Of a DNA stretch of 64,000 nucleotides, positions 27,480-37,147 are shown piece by piece. This DNA is from Acetobacter sicerae (GTDB lineage: Bacteria; Pseudomonadota; Alphaproteobacteria; Acetobacterales; Acetobacteraceae). The notes beneath the pieces were generated by a model, which ran no database searches, was not told where the DNA came from, and saw nothing but the letters and a program-made list of their open reading frames with translations. The stretch covers positions 1 to 64,000 of the forward strand of contig NZ_JAAABN010000001.1 of NCBI RefSeq assembly GCF_011516765.1, given 5' to 3'. The position numbers and the translations under genes were made by a program. Position 1 is the first letter of the stretch. Each line of letters opens with the position of its first letter.

Positions 27480-28241
27480 TCACTCTGAATGGCAATGCCT
27501 TCCCATTGGAAAGGGGTCAATAACTGTTCTACGCAACATTTCACGCGATTTCTGGAAAGCCTCTAACGCTTCATCAAAAGAGCCTTTTTGGTCTTTATGA
27601 CACAAAGGGAAAATACCTGTCTCACCAACTATTGCGACACGCATGCCATTTGGGACATTTTTTTGACGCTTGGCGTTCATTTCCATAGTGACTTCTTGTA
27701 GGCAAAAATTATCGCATTTATCTGACATGCTTTGGTAAATTTTATTTATCTCATCGTATACCCAAGAACAAAATTCAGTAGCTTTATCATTTTTTGGTAT
27801 CTCTCCCTTATGTATAACCTTATTTCTAAATGTTCTTATCTTTGGGTTTTCTTTATAGGCCTTTTTGAATTCCAAGAGATATAGCATCAGAAAAGCTCCA
27901 AACTGTCTTTCCGATTGCTGCGCCATAGTCTTGAACATCTCATCGAATAGATCAGTAGAAATTTTTCTGCCTTTCGCAGAGCTTCTAATAAAGAATTCAT
28001 AAAAGCGTTCGAGAGCCGCTGAAAAACTGGCGCATGCCTCAAGCGTGAAGCCATCCAGTAGCGCGGAAGCTCCTGAATTTAAAAGTATTTCAAATTTTTG
28101 AGCTTGCACTATGGCAGCAAATTTGTGACCTACAGAACATGTTACGAATGCAACGCCATCGTCGAAATAATCGACCAATTGAGATTCAAAGCGAGGATTA
28201 GAAGAAAATGTGCATTCAAAACACGGCGCAAGAATTTTCAT
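27480..28241 (-). CDS. hypothetical protein with HEPN-like RNKVIH motif
   Basis: A 253-residue protein of unknown family. Residues 65-175 look all-helical and contain RNKVIHKG at 139-146, an R-N-x3-H pattern like the R-x4-6-H active motif of HEPN RNase domains. Cysteine pairs at C7/C10 and C35 with nearby His, and C176/C180, hint at metal binding but are not a clean zinc ribbon. No signal peptide or membrane segment. The gene is clearly AT-richer than proB and uvrD on either side and stands alone, typical of a transferred cargo gene. A stress- or phage-response role is possible but is inference only; no partner nucleotidyltransferase (MNT) is adjacent. Confidence 0.6.
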   Translation of the reverse strand: MKILAPCFECTFSSNPRFESQLVDYFDDGVAFVTCSVGHKFAAIVQAQKFEILLNSGASALLDGFTLEACASFSAALERFYEFFIRSSAKGRKISTDLFDEMFKTMAQQSERQFGAFLMLYLLEFKKAYKENPKIRTFRNKVIHKGEIPKNDKATEFCSWVYDEINKIYQSMSDKCDNFCLQEVTMEMNAKRQKNVPNGMRVAIVGETGIFPLCHKDQKGSFDEALEAFQKSREMLRRTVIDPFPMGRHCHSE

Positions 28242-28366
28242 GAATACACCTCAAGGTGATTAATATTCGATCAATTCTTTTGTATCGATCCATATATCAC
28301 ACAATTGTCTACTTTTTTCTTTTTCAAACCTAACAGCCGACATTCCGCATTTCCCCCAACCCAGAC

Positions 28367-30589
28367 TCAATCCCCCGCAATCTGCAAATAAGACGCCATA
28401 ACCCGCTTGGTACCGGCTTTTTCAAACATCACTTCAGCCGAGCCGCGGTCCGCATCAATCACCACGCCGTAGCCGAACTTCTGGTGAAAGACCCTTCCAC
28501 CTACTTCGATTTTCGGTGCATTGGCCGCGAGTTCTTCGTTTACTGAATGACGCTTCTTTGCGACCAGTGGCGACATTGAGCCTGTCACGGCGTCCGAGAA
28601 CACGCTGGGGCGGAAAAAGCCGGAATAGTCCTGACGGGCCTGCCGGGTGGCGGTCTCACCTTCGCGGTCCACGTATTCGTCGGGGAGTTCGTCGAGAAAG
28701 CGGCTGGGCATGGATTCCTGCCAGTTGGCGTAAATCCGGCGGTTGGCTGCGTGCAGGATCGTGGCGCGGTAGCGGGCGCGGGTGATGCCGACATAGGCGA
28801 GACGGCGCTCTTCCTCGACGGCCTTGTCTCCGCCTTCATCCACCGTGCGCTGTGAAGGGAATACGCCTTCCTCCCAGCCGGGGAGGTAGACGGTGTCGAA
28901 TTCCAGTCCCTTGGCGCCATGCAGGGTCATGACGGAGACGCGCTCGTCCTCGTTCGTGCCTTCCGCATCCATCACAAGCGCGATGTGTTCGAGAAATTCT
29001 CCGAGCGTGCCGAAGTCGGCGAGGGCGCGGATCAGTTCTTTCAGGTTGTCCACCCGTCCCGGGGCGTCGGGGGATTTGTCCTCGCGCCACATTTCCAGAT
29101 AGCCGCTGTTTTCGAGCAATGCGCCGACAGCGACAACATGGCCTTCCTTTTCAAGAAGCACGCGCTGCTGGGCGAAACAGTCCTGAAAAGCGGCCAGCTT
29201 CTCGGCTGATTTTCCCTTGAAGCCCTTTGACTCAAGGAGTGCTCCAAGCGCCGCATAGAGGGAGCTTCCCTGTCCGCGTGCCTGTGTGTGCAGTTTCTGG
29301 AGGGCGGCAGGACCAACGCCGCGTTTGGGGAGGTTGACGATACGCTCGAAAGCCAGATCGTCAGCCGGGTTGATCAGCAGCCGCATATACGCGATGGCAT
29401 CGCGGATTTCGGCGCGTTCGTAGAAGCGAAGGCCGCCGACGATACGGTAGGGAATGCCGGTCTGCACCAGTCGTTCTTCAAAGGAGCGGGTCTGAAAACC
29501 GGCTCTTACAAGAATGGCGAACTCGCCGAGCGCGTGTCCGTTGCGCCACAGGTTTTCGATGCGACTGCATACTTCCCGGGCCTCGGCGTCGGAATCCCAC
29601 ACGCCGACGACATGCACCAGTTCGCCCTGTGCGTCGTCCCGTCCGGGGCGGAGTGTCTTGCCCAATCGGCCTTCATTATGGGCGATCAGGCCCGCAGCGG
29701 CTCCCAGAATCTGTGCTGTTGAGCGGTAGTTGCGTTCCAGACGGACGATCTTCGCGCCGGGGAAATCCTTCTCGAAGCGGAGGATGTTTTCCACTTCCGC
29801 ACCGCGCCATGAGTAGATCGACTGGTCGTCGTCGCCGACACAGCAGATGTTGGCGGGTTCACCCTCACGGCGCGCGAGCAGGCGCAGCCAGAGATACTGG
29901 ATGGTGTTGGTGTCCTGATATTCATCGACCAGAATGTAGCGGAACAGACGCTGATACTGCTCCAGCACGTCCGGGCGGGTGCGCAGGATTTCCACCACAT
30001 GCAGCATCAGATCGCCGAAGTCACAGGCGTTCAGTTCGCGCAGCCGGCTCTGATAGGCGCCGTAGATGGCGCGGGCATGACCGTCGGCGTAGTCTGTGCT
30101 TTCGGCTGGCGTGATTCCATCCGGGGTCAGTCCACGATCCTTCCAGCGCTGGATGATCCCGAGCAGCCCGTTCAGCGGCCAGCGTTTGACGTCGATCCGC
30201 CACGGCTCGACCACCTGTTTGAGCAGGCGCATCTGGTCATCGGTATCGAGGATCAGGAAGCCGCTGGTCAGGCCGACATATTCCGCGTGACGACGCAGCA
30301 TCCGGGCGCAGAGGGCATGGAACGTGCCAAGCCACAGTCCTTCCGCCGGTTCGCCGAGGATGCGTCCGATACGCTCCCGCATCTCTCTGGCGGCCTTGTT
30401 GGTGAAGGTGACGGTCAGCACCTGCCACGGCTTCGCCCGGTGGGAGAGCAGGATATGGGCGAAGCGGGTGGTGAGAACCCTTGTCTTGCCGGTGCCTGCG
30501 CCAGCGAGGACGAGCAGGGGCCCCTCGGTCGTCTCAATGGCGGCGAGCTGTTCGGGGTTGAGGCGATCAAGGTGGGAGGATGTCGTCAC
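28367..30589 (-). CDS. UvrD/PcrA-type superfamily 1 DNA helicase
   Basis: A 740-residue 3'-5' SF1A helicase. Motifs in order: Q-motif LNPEQLAAI, Walker A GAGTGKT (about residues 31-37), TFTNKAA, LVDEYQDTN (motif II), GDDDQSIYSWRGA (motif III), LERNYRST (IV), VMTLHGAKGLEFDTV (V) and YVGITRAR (VI). The C-terminal tudor-like domain HQKFGYGVVIDADRG...V is typical of UvrD/PcrA, which binds RNA polymerase or other partners. Acts in nucleotide excision repair, mismatch repair and removal of recombinase filaments. The start codon is GTG at 30589 without a strong ribosome-binding site. Confidence 0.93.
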   Translation of the reverse strand: MTTSSHLDRLNPEQLAAIETTEGPLLVLAGAGTGKTRVLTTRFAHILLSHRAKPWQVLTVTFTNKAAREMRERIGRILGEPAEGLWLGTFHALCARMLRRHAEYVGLTSGFLILDTDDQMRLLKQVVEPWRIDVKRWPLNGLLGIIQRWKDRGLTPDGITPAESTDYADGHARAIYGAYQSRLRELNACDFGDLMLHVVEILRTRPDVLEQYQRLFRYILVDEYQDTNTIQYLWLRLLARREGEPANICCVGDDDQSIYSWRGAEVENILRFEKDFPGAKIVRLERNYRSTAQILGAAAGLIAHNEGRLGKTLRPGRDDAQGELVHVVGVWDSDAEAREVCSRIENLWRNGHALGEFAILVRAGFQTRSFEERLVQTGIPYRIVGGLRFYERAEIRDAIAYMRLLINPADDLAFERIVNLPKRGVGPAALQKLHTQARGQGSSLYAALGALLESKGFKGKSAEKLAAFQDCFAQQRVLLEKEGHVVAVGALLENSGYLEMWREDKSPDAPGRVDNLKELIRALADFGTLGEFLEHIALVMDAEGTNEDERVSVMTLHGAKGLEFDTVYLPGWEEGVFPSQRTVDEGGDKAVEEERRLAYVGITRARYRATILHAANRRIYANWQESMPSRFLDELPDEYVDREGETATRQARQDYSGFFRPSVFSDAVTGSMSPLVAKKRHSVNEELAANAPKIEVGGRVFHQKFGYGVVIDADRGSAEVMFEKAGTKRVMASYLQIAGD

Positions 30590-30811
30590 GTAATAAGGTC
30601 TTTATCGTCTCTGTTGCATCAGACTGGGACAGGCGATGAGAGAGGGATCGTTCCCTGTCTGTGCCTGCGGCAAAGCTTGGGAAAAGGGTTACACCTCTTC
30701 CTCGGTTTTGTCTTGCTAGCGAAAGCTTGTCCGTGATCTGCTGACAGAACGCTTGACGTGCGCGCCATGTCGTCTCACTTCTGAGGCTCGACGAGACCGG
30801 GACAGGAACCA

Positions 30812-31837
30812 ATGAGCGTTCGCGTTTTGATTGATCATCGCAAGACGGCACAGGGCAAGACGACTCAGGCGGCGCGCCACCCGGAAAAGGCGCATCGTCC
30901 GGATAATCCTATTGCGCGGAAGCCGGACTGGATCCGCGTGAAAGCGCCGAATCATCCGGTGTACCATGAGACGCGCAAGCTCATGCGCGACAACAAGCTG
31001 GTCACGGTGTGCGAGGAAGCGGCCTGCCCCAATATCGGCGAGTGCTGGTCACAGCGCCATGCCACCATGATGATCATGGGGGAGATCTGCACGCGCGCCT
31101 GCTCGTTCTGTAACGTGACGACCGGCCTGCCGCATGCGCTGGACGCCGATGAGCCGAATCGTGTGGCGGACGCCGTGGCCCGGCTCGGTCTGAGGCATGT
31201 GGTGATCACGTCCGTGGATCGTGACGATCTGGCCGATGGTGGCGCGCAGCATTTTGCCGAAGTCATCGGGGCCATCCGCAATGCGTCTCCTGAGACGACC
31301 ATTGAGGTGCTGACGCCTGATTTCCTGCGTAAACCCGGTGCTCTGGAAGTGGTGGTCAAAGCCCGTCCGGATGTGTTCAACCATAATATCGAAACGGTGC
31401 CGCGTCTCTACACCACCATCCGTCCCGGCGCCCGCTACTATCAGTCGGTGCGTCTGCTGGACCGTGTAAAGCAGCTTGATCCGTCGATCTTCACAAAATC
31501 CGGTCTGATGCTGGGTCTGGGAGAAGAGAAGGCGGAACTGGCGCAGGTGATGGATGATTTCCGCATTGCGGACATCGATTTCATCACGATGGGTCAGTAT
31601 CTTCAGCCGACCGTGAAGCATGCTGCGGTCGCACGGTTTGTGACGCCGGACGAATTTGCGGATTATGCCGCCATGGCGCGCGTGAAGGGCTTTCTGCAGG
31701 TCAGTGCGACGCCGTTGACGCGTTCATCCTATCATGCTGATGCCGACTTCGCGGCCCTGCGTGAAGCGCGTGAGGCCCAGCTTCGCAATCGCGGATCAGT
31801 AACGCATGAACAGAGTGACAAGGTGAAGACTTCCTGA
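30812..31837 (+). CDS. lipA: lipoyl synthase
   Basis: A 341-residue radical-SAM enzyme inserting two sulfurs into octanoyl groups on lipoyl domains. Both iron-sulfur motifs are visible: [12 protein letters not shown] (auxiliary cluster, C-x4-C-x5-C) and CTRACSFC (radical SAM CxxxCxxC). The C-terminal LTRSSYHAD supplies the conserved Ser ligand (RSSY). The N-terminal 40 residues are basic and variable. Its stop shares one base with the ATG of the next gene (TGATG). Its targets include the PdhB and PdhC lipoyl domains encoded near 58-59.5 kb. Confidence 0.96.
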   Translation: MSVRVLIDHRKTAQGKTTQAARHPEKAHRPDNPIARKPDWIRVKAPNHPVYHETRKLMRDNKLVTVCEEAACPNIGECWSQRHATMMIMGEICTRACSFCNVTTGLPHALDADEPNRVADAVARLGLRHVVITSVDRDDLADGGAQHFAEVIGAIRNASPETTIEVLTPDFLRKPGALEVVVKARPDVFNHNIETVPRLYTTIRPGARYYQSVRLLDRVKQLDPSIFTKSGLMLGLGEEKAELAQVMDDFRIADIDFITMGQYLQPTVKHAAVARFVTPDEFADYAAMARVKGFLQVSATPLTRSSYHADADFAALREAREAQLRNRGSVTHEQSDKVKTS

Positions 31838-32331
31838 TGCCTACCCATTCAGAACGTCGGGTACTGAACTATACGCCCGAGCAGATTTTTGATCTTGTCG
31901 CTGATGTGGGCAGCTATCCGAAGTTTCTGCCGTGGTGTGCGAATGTCCGGGTTGTGTCGTCAACGTCACGTGAGTTGCTGGCGGACCTGACTGTTGGCTT
32001 TGGTCCTTTTCGGGAAACCTTTCGGTCACGTGTGACGCTGGACCGGGCGAAAACCATCCGCGTTACCTATGAAAAAGGCCCGTTCAAGTATCTGAACAAC
32101 GTCTGGACGTTTACGCCGGACGCCAACGGCTGTCTGGTCGATTTCTTTGTCGATTTCGAATTCCGTTCGCGGCTTCTTCAGGCGGCGATCGGGGTGGTGT
32201 TCAATGAGGCCGTCCGTCTGATGGTCTCGGCCTTTATCCGGCGCGCCCGCGAGATTTATGGGCCGCCCGTTCTGGGGAGTGCGGCTGCTGCGCCAGTGGC
32301 TGGCCGGTCGGTCTCTGGATCCGGCGCGTAA
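31837..32331 (+). CDS. COQ10/RatA-like SRPBCC-domain protein
   Basis: A 164-residue START/SRPBCC-fold protein of the polyketide cyclase/COQ10 type. It begins with the family pattern ER-VLNYTPEQIFDLVADVGSYPKFLPWC and ends in a basic, Ala-rich tail. Homologues bind ubiquinone (COQ10) or associate with ribosomes (RatA); the sequence cannot decide between them. Coupling to lipA by a TGATG overlap is a common alphaproteobacterial arrangement and favours a respiratory quinone-chaperone role. Confidence 0.85.
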   Translation: MPTHSERRVLNYTPEQIFDLVADVGSYPKFLPWCANVRVVSSTSRELLADLTVGFGPFRETFRSRVTLDRAKTIRVTYEKGPFKYLNNVWTFTPDANGCLVDFFVDFEFRSRLLQAAIGVVFNEAVRLMVSAFIRRAREIYGPPVLGSAAAAPVAGRSVSGSGA

Positions 32332-32567
32332 TCCTATTACCGAACTGGATCGAAGTGGTTCAGGTGGTTGGGTGTGATTTGTAGGCTGGCATCCGTTGAA
32401 GTGGTGCGCTCTGTTTTGCGCGTTAGAGCCGGGCAGAGATGATTTAAAATATTTTGAAACACCGGCTGGCTGTGTTTTCAGAAAACCCCTGAAATATTTT
32501 ACGTTATACTGATCTTTGCGGTGGATGGTAATTCCATTCGATAAAACTTGTTCAGAGGACAATCAAT

Positions 32568-33242
32568 TTGCGGAGTATGGATTTCAGTTCGTGGCACAGT
32601 GCATTGGTAACGATGATTGGTCTGACGCTGCTGACCCTGCTGGGTGTCGGCGTGCGGCTTGTCATGATGCTGACGCTCCAGCAGCGCAGGGAACGGCTCA
32701 ATCGACAGATCAATGAACGGATAAGAACGCTTATTGCGGCTTACAAGACGCTGGGAGGCTCGTTTACGGGGGACCTGAGTGTCAGTCCGCTTCATCTGAG
32801 GGACATGAAGCAACGTGATGGCGGTTCGCAGGATGTGTCGTCACTTGAGCTGTCGGGCAGTACCGAGCGCGCCCGACGTATCCGGGATGCTGTTGAGTCT
32901 GCGCTTTCCGATATCATCCTTCTCGGCACGGAAGAGCATGTCCGTCTGGCCGTGAAAGCGGCTTCCGAACTTGTGCAGGGCCGCAATGTCCATACGCACG
33001 ATCTGGTCGTCGCCCTGCGTGACTTTATCCGTAAGGCGCTGGATATCGAACGTATCCCGTCCACTCTCGAGGTTCCCCGACAGGGCCCAAGTCGGCCAGC
33101 CAGTTCAGGGGGAGGGCGTGAAAAGGGAGACGGCGGTGGAAAAGGCGGCGGCGGTGGAGATATGGGCGGCGGTGGAGGAGGCGGTATGGGAACCGTTTCG
33201 GCCGACAGTGATTCAGAGGCCTCGAATAGTCATCACGCGTGA
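32568..33242 (+). CDS. membrane-anchored protein with Gly-rich tail, unknown function
   Basis: A 224-residue protein. One hydrophobic segment (about residues 13-38, ALVTMIGLTLLTLLGVGV) anchors the N-terminus. A helical soluble region with coiled-coil character follows (RRERLNRQINERIRTLIAAY, then 90-160), and the last 50 residues are glycine-rich with GGGG runs and acidic/His residues at the very end. Start TTG 32568 is chosen because GAGGA sits at good spacing; ATG 32577 is the alternative. TTTACG...TATACT near 32497-32510 may be part of its promoter. I recognise no function. The flexible tail suggests a linker or interaction segment. Confidence 0.7.
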   Translation: MRSMDFSSWHSALVTMIGLTLLTLLGVGVRLVMMLTLQQRRERLNRQINERIRTLIAAYKTLGGSFTGDLSVSPLHLRDMKQRDGGSQDVSSLELSGSTERARRIRDAVESALSDIILLGTEEHVRLAVKAASELVQGRNVHTHDLVVALRDFIRKALDIERIPSTLEVPRQGPSRPASSGGGREKGDGGGKGGGGGDMGGGGGGGMGTVSADSDSEASNSHHA

Positions 33243-33351
33243 TATGCTGAGTGCCTGCTTTTAGGTAAAGCAACTCTCTGCTTCCATGCCGCATCCATCC
33301 AGCGGTGTTTGTGTATGCAGTCTGGATATATCCTGACTGCACAATCATGTT

Positions 33352-33906
33352 TTATTTGCAAGGCTCGCCAGTCCGGAAACGCAGTTCGTAATGAGACTGA
33401 TTTTCTGAACGTTTTTGCTGTATAATGCAAATATCTGGAATCTGGGGTGTCAGGCTGTTGACGAGCCAGACAGTATCTGGACCGGCTCCCCTGTTATTAT
33501 AGGTGAGCGTGTAATCTCCCTTTTTGAAATCCATTTTCGTTGTGAACTGAATATCGATTGTGCCTGCACCGTTTTTCATTGCGGGGAGAGAAGGGAAGGT
33601 CATGGTCTCCGCCGACAGGGGCAGGGGCTGTCCGTTGACTGAAAGAGCAAGCGTCTGCTCAACGTGGGACACGTAAGCCTGCTGTTCTGCAATGGATAGA
33701 GCGCCATCTCCGTTCTGATCTATCTGGCGGATGACACTGCCGGCAACGTCCACTCCGGGAGTGAGGCGCAGATGCAGGGTGATGCCGTGGTCTGAAAGAC
33801 CGATTGTCGTCGCCTGAAGATATTCATCCAGCCGATGCGCCGAAGCCGTGATGGGAAAACTCAGCAAGGCAACAGTCAGAGCGAGTATGGATTTTTTGAC
33901 GATCAT
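33352..33906 (-). CDS. exported EF-hand protein, HupE/UreJ N-domain-like
   Basis: A 184-residue protein. Residues 1-23 are a Sec signal peptide (MIVKKSILALTVALL, cleavage after SASA or nearby). The mature part starts AHRLDEYLQATTIGL, resembling the extracytoplasmic N-domain of some HupE/UreJ-family proteins, and carries an EF-hand-like calcium loop DQNGDGALSIAE near residues 63-74. The membrane HupE part is absent, so this is a stand-alone periplasmic domain. Its ATG overlaps the stop of the DUF3500 gene by 4 bases. Function unknown. Confidence 0.75.
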   Translation of the reverse strand: MIVKKSILALTVALLSFPITASAHRLDEYLQATTIGLSDHGITLHLRLTPGVDVAGSVIRQIDQNGDGALSIAEQQAYVSHVEQTLALSVNGQPLPLSAETMTFPSLPAMKNGAGTIDIQFTTKMDFKKGDYTLTYNNRGAGPDTVWLVNSLTPQIPDICIIQQKRSENQSHYELRFRTGEPCK

Positions 33907-35084
33907 TGCGCTGTAAACCGGCTGCCATAGCTGTTGCTCGGGTCGCGATAGACCGTGTGAACATGCAGGGTGGGATCACCACCCACGCCCTGCGGCGAAA
34001 ATTCGATCCACAGATGCGGTCCCTGAATACGGTAATAGGATGAGCCGTTTCGGTCGGGTTCATGTGTGGTTGGACCACTCCATGCAAACCATGTCTCATT
34101 CAGGGTATCCCGGATTTCCTGCATATGCGGGGCGGCGTAGGCAGTGTTGATGATGCCTGCCCATTCCGCGATGACTTCCATCAGAAGAGTCTTCTGCTGT
34201 GTGGTCAAAGCAGATCCCCTGATCCCTTCAGGGATGACTGTTTCCCCGTCATGTCCCGGTCCCTGAACGAGATCCGCCACCTGATAGGGAAGAATGGCCT
34301 GCGTCTTCTGGGTGGCATTCAGGCTGTTCAGAAATGCAAAAGCCTTGTCATTTTCACCAGAAAGAACGCGAACGGTTTTACCGTCGCGTTTGAACAGGGC
34401 TGGCTGCGCTCCTGTCAGGGTCGGGGTCATGGCGCCATGTGGCCCGTCGATCACAATGTTCAGGCCCAGATGATGCCCCCCGAACTGTACCATCCAGGGA
34501 GCGGTCTCAGAGGGTTCGCCCAATATGGCAATGGTGTAGACGGCCTGACCCGAAGCAAAAGGCGTGCCGGTCTCTGAGAGCGCCTGATCTGCTCCCATGA
34601 TGTCCTGCACTTTCTGATAGCCTTTGGCGCTCAGAAGTGTTTGCAGAAGATGGAACGCTGCGGCTTTCTGATCTGGCGTCAGTTGTCCCATTTGCAGTCC
34701 CGGACGCAGGACATCGCTCACGGGGTAATTGGACCACACCCCGACACCATACTTTTCGCCGATAAAGCCTTCTGGTGGCCCCATGCCCGGCCCACGCTTA
34801 ACCGGAACTTTGGCCTGTTCGTCAGTCACGGGAGCGACAGGCTGGTCCGGAGCCGTTCTGCGAAAACGGATCAGTGTGCCGGACTTTTTTGCGACAAAGG
34901 CGAACTGGACCTTTGGGCAGCTCTCTGCATCAAATGTGGCCAGAAATGCCCGTCCAGCCGCTACGGCTGCCGCTGTTGTACTCTCTGGCGTTAAGGCGGA
35001 CGAAGGAGCCGGGACTGGTTTTGCTGCAAAAGCAGGTGAGGCAGTCAGAATAATACTGCCAATTAATAAAAAGCGCTTACGCAT
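33903..35084 (-). CDS. DUF3500-family exported protein
   Basis: A 393-residue protein. The ATG at 35084 (MRKRFLLIGSIILTASPAFA) gives a clean Sec signal peptide of about 21 residues; longer in-frame starts lack one. The mature part fits DUF3500: QFGGHHLGLNIVIDG, HDGETVIPEGIRGS and a C-terminal GPHLWIEFSPQG...HVHTVYRDPSNSYG with several His residues, which suggests metal binding. Enzymatic role unknown. It sits between a Tat-exported hydrolase (46 bases upstream) and the EF-hand protein (4-base overlap), so the three probably act together outside the cytoplasm. Confidence 0.85.
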   Translation of the reverse strand: MRKRFLLIGSIILTASPAFAAKPVPAPSSALTPESTTAAAVAAGRAFLATFDAESCPKVQFAFVAKKSGTLIRFRRTAPDQPVAPVTDEQAKVPVKRGPGMGPPEGFIGEKYGVGVWSNYPVSDVLRPGLQMGQLTPDQKAAAFHLLQTLLSAKGYQKVQDIMGADQALSETGTPFASGQAVYTIAILGEPSETAPWMVQFGGHHLGLNIVIDGPHGAMTPTLTGAQPALFKRDGKTVRVLSGENDKAFAFLNSLNATQKTQAILPYQVADLVQGPGHDGETVIPEGIRGSALTTQQKTLLMEVIAEWAGIINTAYAAPHMQEIRDTLNETWFAWSGPTTHEPDRNGSSYYRIQGPHLWIEFSPQGVGGDPTLHVHTVYRDPSNSYGSRFTAQ

Positions 35085-35130
35085 TCGTTCATGTTCCACG
35101 TTCTGAATATACTGGGTCTGATTTGCGATG

Positions 35131-36615
35131 CTATGCCTTGACCTGACTGAGCAGCCAGTCTCTTGCGGTTCTGATATGGAAAAACTTGCGTGCTGATCCC
35201 ATGTGATCAACGCCCTGGAAGGTAAGGAACGTAATGTTTCCTTTCTGATCAAGATAACCGTTGATCTGTGTTGTCAGTTTTTCCTGCTGGTCTATTGGAA
35301 AAATAAGAGCCGGATCGAGTGTCTCTCTGGGGCGGACGACCTTGCCACCGGCCTGTTCCCAGACGGGAATGCACTTCTCATTCCAGGGTGTGGCCTTGTC
35401 GTCTTCGGTTCCGGTGATGATCAGGACTTTCTGATGCGCAAGAGGCGCCATGTCAGCGGGGCGTTGCTGTCCGGCAATGATGAGACCAGCTGTGAAGGTT
35501 TCCGGATGTCTGGCCATCAGCCAGAGGGAGGTCATCGCTCCCATGGACCAGCCTGTGCAGTAGACGCGTTTCGGATCGATTTTAAGGACCTTGTCGGCGC
35601 GGTCCGCACGGTTGGGATTTCCGTAATTCCATGTGTTGCTCAGAAGAGATTCAACAAGTCTCCCGGTATTCTCGACGTCAGACGTATGTTCCCAGTAATC
35701 GTTCATCGTCGTGCGTTCGTAGCGGGGCGTGATCACCACACATTCATGTCTCGCCTGTTCTTCGGGCAGGCTCCAGATACTGGCGATGCATTGTTCTGTC
35801 AGGGTCTGCGCGCAGGTGCCGTCGTAGCTCGTTCCTGAATGGGTGACGGCGAGCACGAGTGGGTAGGACCTGTTTTCGCCGCCTTTTTCCAGAAAGGATT
35901 TCGGCAGATAGATGCTGTATTCCAGCCACGCGGAACGGGTGTCATCCCACCACCAGTGACTTTGTTCCCAGTCATCGACGCCACGGATTGTGACGTTATT
36001 TCCGTGATGATCCGCATTGGTCCACAGCTTTCTGCTGGCGGCATAAACCGCGCCACTGGCTGTCCTGATGCTCCTGTTCTGGATCAGGGTCACCTTGTCG
36101 CTGTCCGTGGTGGGAAGACTCAGGTCAGGATCATGGGCGAATTCAGCAATGACATAGCGTCCGGGCACACTCTTTCGGTCAGAACGCAGGCTCGGCTGAT
36201 CACTTGTGTAAACCGCCATGACAGGGCGCTTCTGCGCAACGGCTGTCGTGTCGTTCTTGTTCGGCTCCTGCGGCATGCCTGCGAAGAACCCTTTGGCGGC
36301 AGGAAAAACAGCCGCTGTATAGGTGTCGGAGCGCAGGCTGGCCGGGTCAATATTGACGTCATATTCGACGGCAATGCCGTAGACTTTTTCGCCGCCGCCT
36401 GTGACTTCACAGACTGCGCAGATACGCTGGATGCCGGGCTGTTTCTTTTCGTGTGGTCCGGGACCGTCTTCCATGTTGGAGGAGGCCGCCATGAAACCGC
36501 CGCCGCCAGAATGATCTGCGGCGCTGGCGGTCCGGCTTGCGCCTGTGGCCATGACTGACACTGTGCCCGCCAGCGCTGCGCCGGTCACAAAATTTCGCCT
36601 CGACACTTCGGCCAT
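35131..36615 (-). CDS. Tat-exported alpha/beta hydrolase (esterase/depolymerase-like)
   Basis: A 494-residue protein. The ATG at 36615 has GGAGA 6 bases upstream and yields a twin-arginine signal SRRNFVTGAALAGTVSV (residues 5-21), cleaved near TASAA. The C-terminal half is an alpha/beta hydrolase: YPLVLAVTHSGTSYDG (oxyanion region), the nucleophile elbow GWSMGA, ITGTEDDKATPW (acid side) and GVDHMGS (His). The N-terminal 200 residues form an accessory beta-rich domain found in secreted PHB-depolymerase/feruloyl-esterase-like proteins. Substrate not readable. First gene of the secreted trio. Confidence 0.85.
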   Translation of the reverse strand: MAEVSRRNFVTGAALAGTVSVMATGASRTASAADHSGGGGFMAASSNMEDGPGPHEKKQPGIQRICAVCEVTGGGEKVYGIAVEYDVNIDPASLRSDTYTAAVFPAAKGFFAGMPQEPNKNDTTAVAQKRPVMAVYTSDQPSLRSDRKSVPGRYVIAEFAHDPDLSLPTTDSDKVTLIQNRSIRTASGAVYAASRKLWTNADHHGNNVTIRGVDDWEQSHWWWDDTRSAWLEYSIYLPKSFLEKGGENRSYPLVLAVTHSGTSYDGTCAQTLTEQCIASIWSLPEEQARHECVVITPRYERTTMNDYWEHTSDVENTGRLVESLLSNTWNYGNPNRADRADKVLKIDPKRVYCTGWSMGAMTSLWLMARHPETFTAGLIIAGQQRPADMAPLAHQKVLIITGTEDDKATPWNEKCIPVWEQAGGKVVRPRETLDPALIFPIDQQEKLTTQINGYLDQKGNITFLTFQGVDHMGSARKFFHIRTARDWLLSQVKA

Positions 36616-37147
36616 GCTTTTCTCCATCCATTCAGACAGGCTGGAACGATCCTGTGATCCGACCTGATCAAGCACTTGTTGCAATTGTGTCGCATCTTGC
36701 AGTGATCGTGAAGTCTGAAAATAAGTAATGGGGTTTTCAGACCCGGTTGACGGGCGAATATAATCGTTTTTCTGAATAAGATTGAAAGTTTTCCAGAGTA
36801 TTTTGGTGAATATTGAGGTTTTTTGTTATCATATGAAAAACTCGGAAACATAAGGCTTCTGCTGAGTCAGCCGACAAGATGCGACGATTACTGACTATAT
36901 CTGGCCTGTTGTTCAGATTTTTATGGTAATTTTGACGTCACGCGATGCGGTTGACTGTGATCTGGTCGCAACAAACCGGGAATAGTGATTTCAGAAAAAA
37001 GATTGTTCAGGGCAAGCGATTCAGGGAGCAGGACAGGAAATTCAGGAGGAGCTTCCTTGTCCTGCTATGAAAAATGCCAGTGCTGCAAATAACAAAAACA
37101 GCCTTTTACCCGAATGAAGCTGTCATGTGGACTGGACGAACTGGTTT
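36616..37147. other. intergenic region upstream of Tat hydrolase operon
   Basis: About 530 bases, moderately AT-rich, between the glnD stop and the hydrolase start (both minus strand). It should hold the promoter of the secreted trio. I find no tRNA, strong hairpin or credible small gene. Confidence 0.4.

Noticed and set aside
33110..33190. Repetitive GGCGG/GGTGGA sequence as a possible satellite or CRISPR-like repeat
   Set aside because: It simply encodes the Gly-rich tail of the 32568-33242 gene; there are no spacers or regular repeat units.
36700..37140. Possible small gene or RNA in the gap before the Tat hydrolase gene
   Set aside because: Only ORFs lacking ribosome-binding sites and no stable hairpin with a T-run could be seen.
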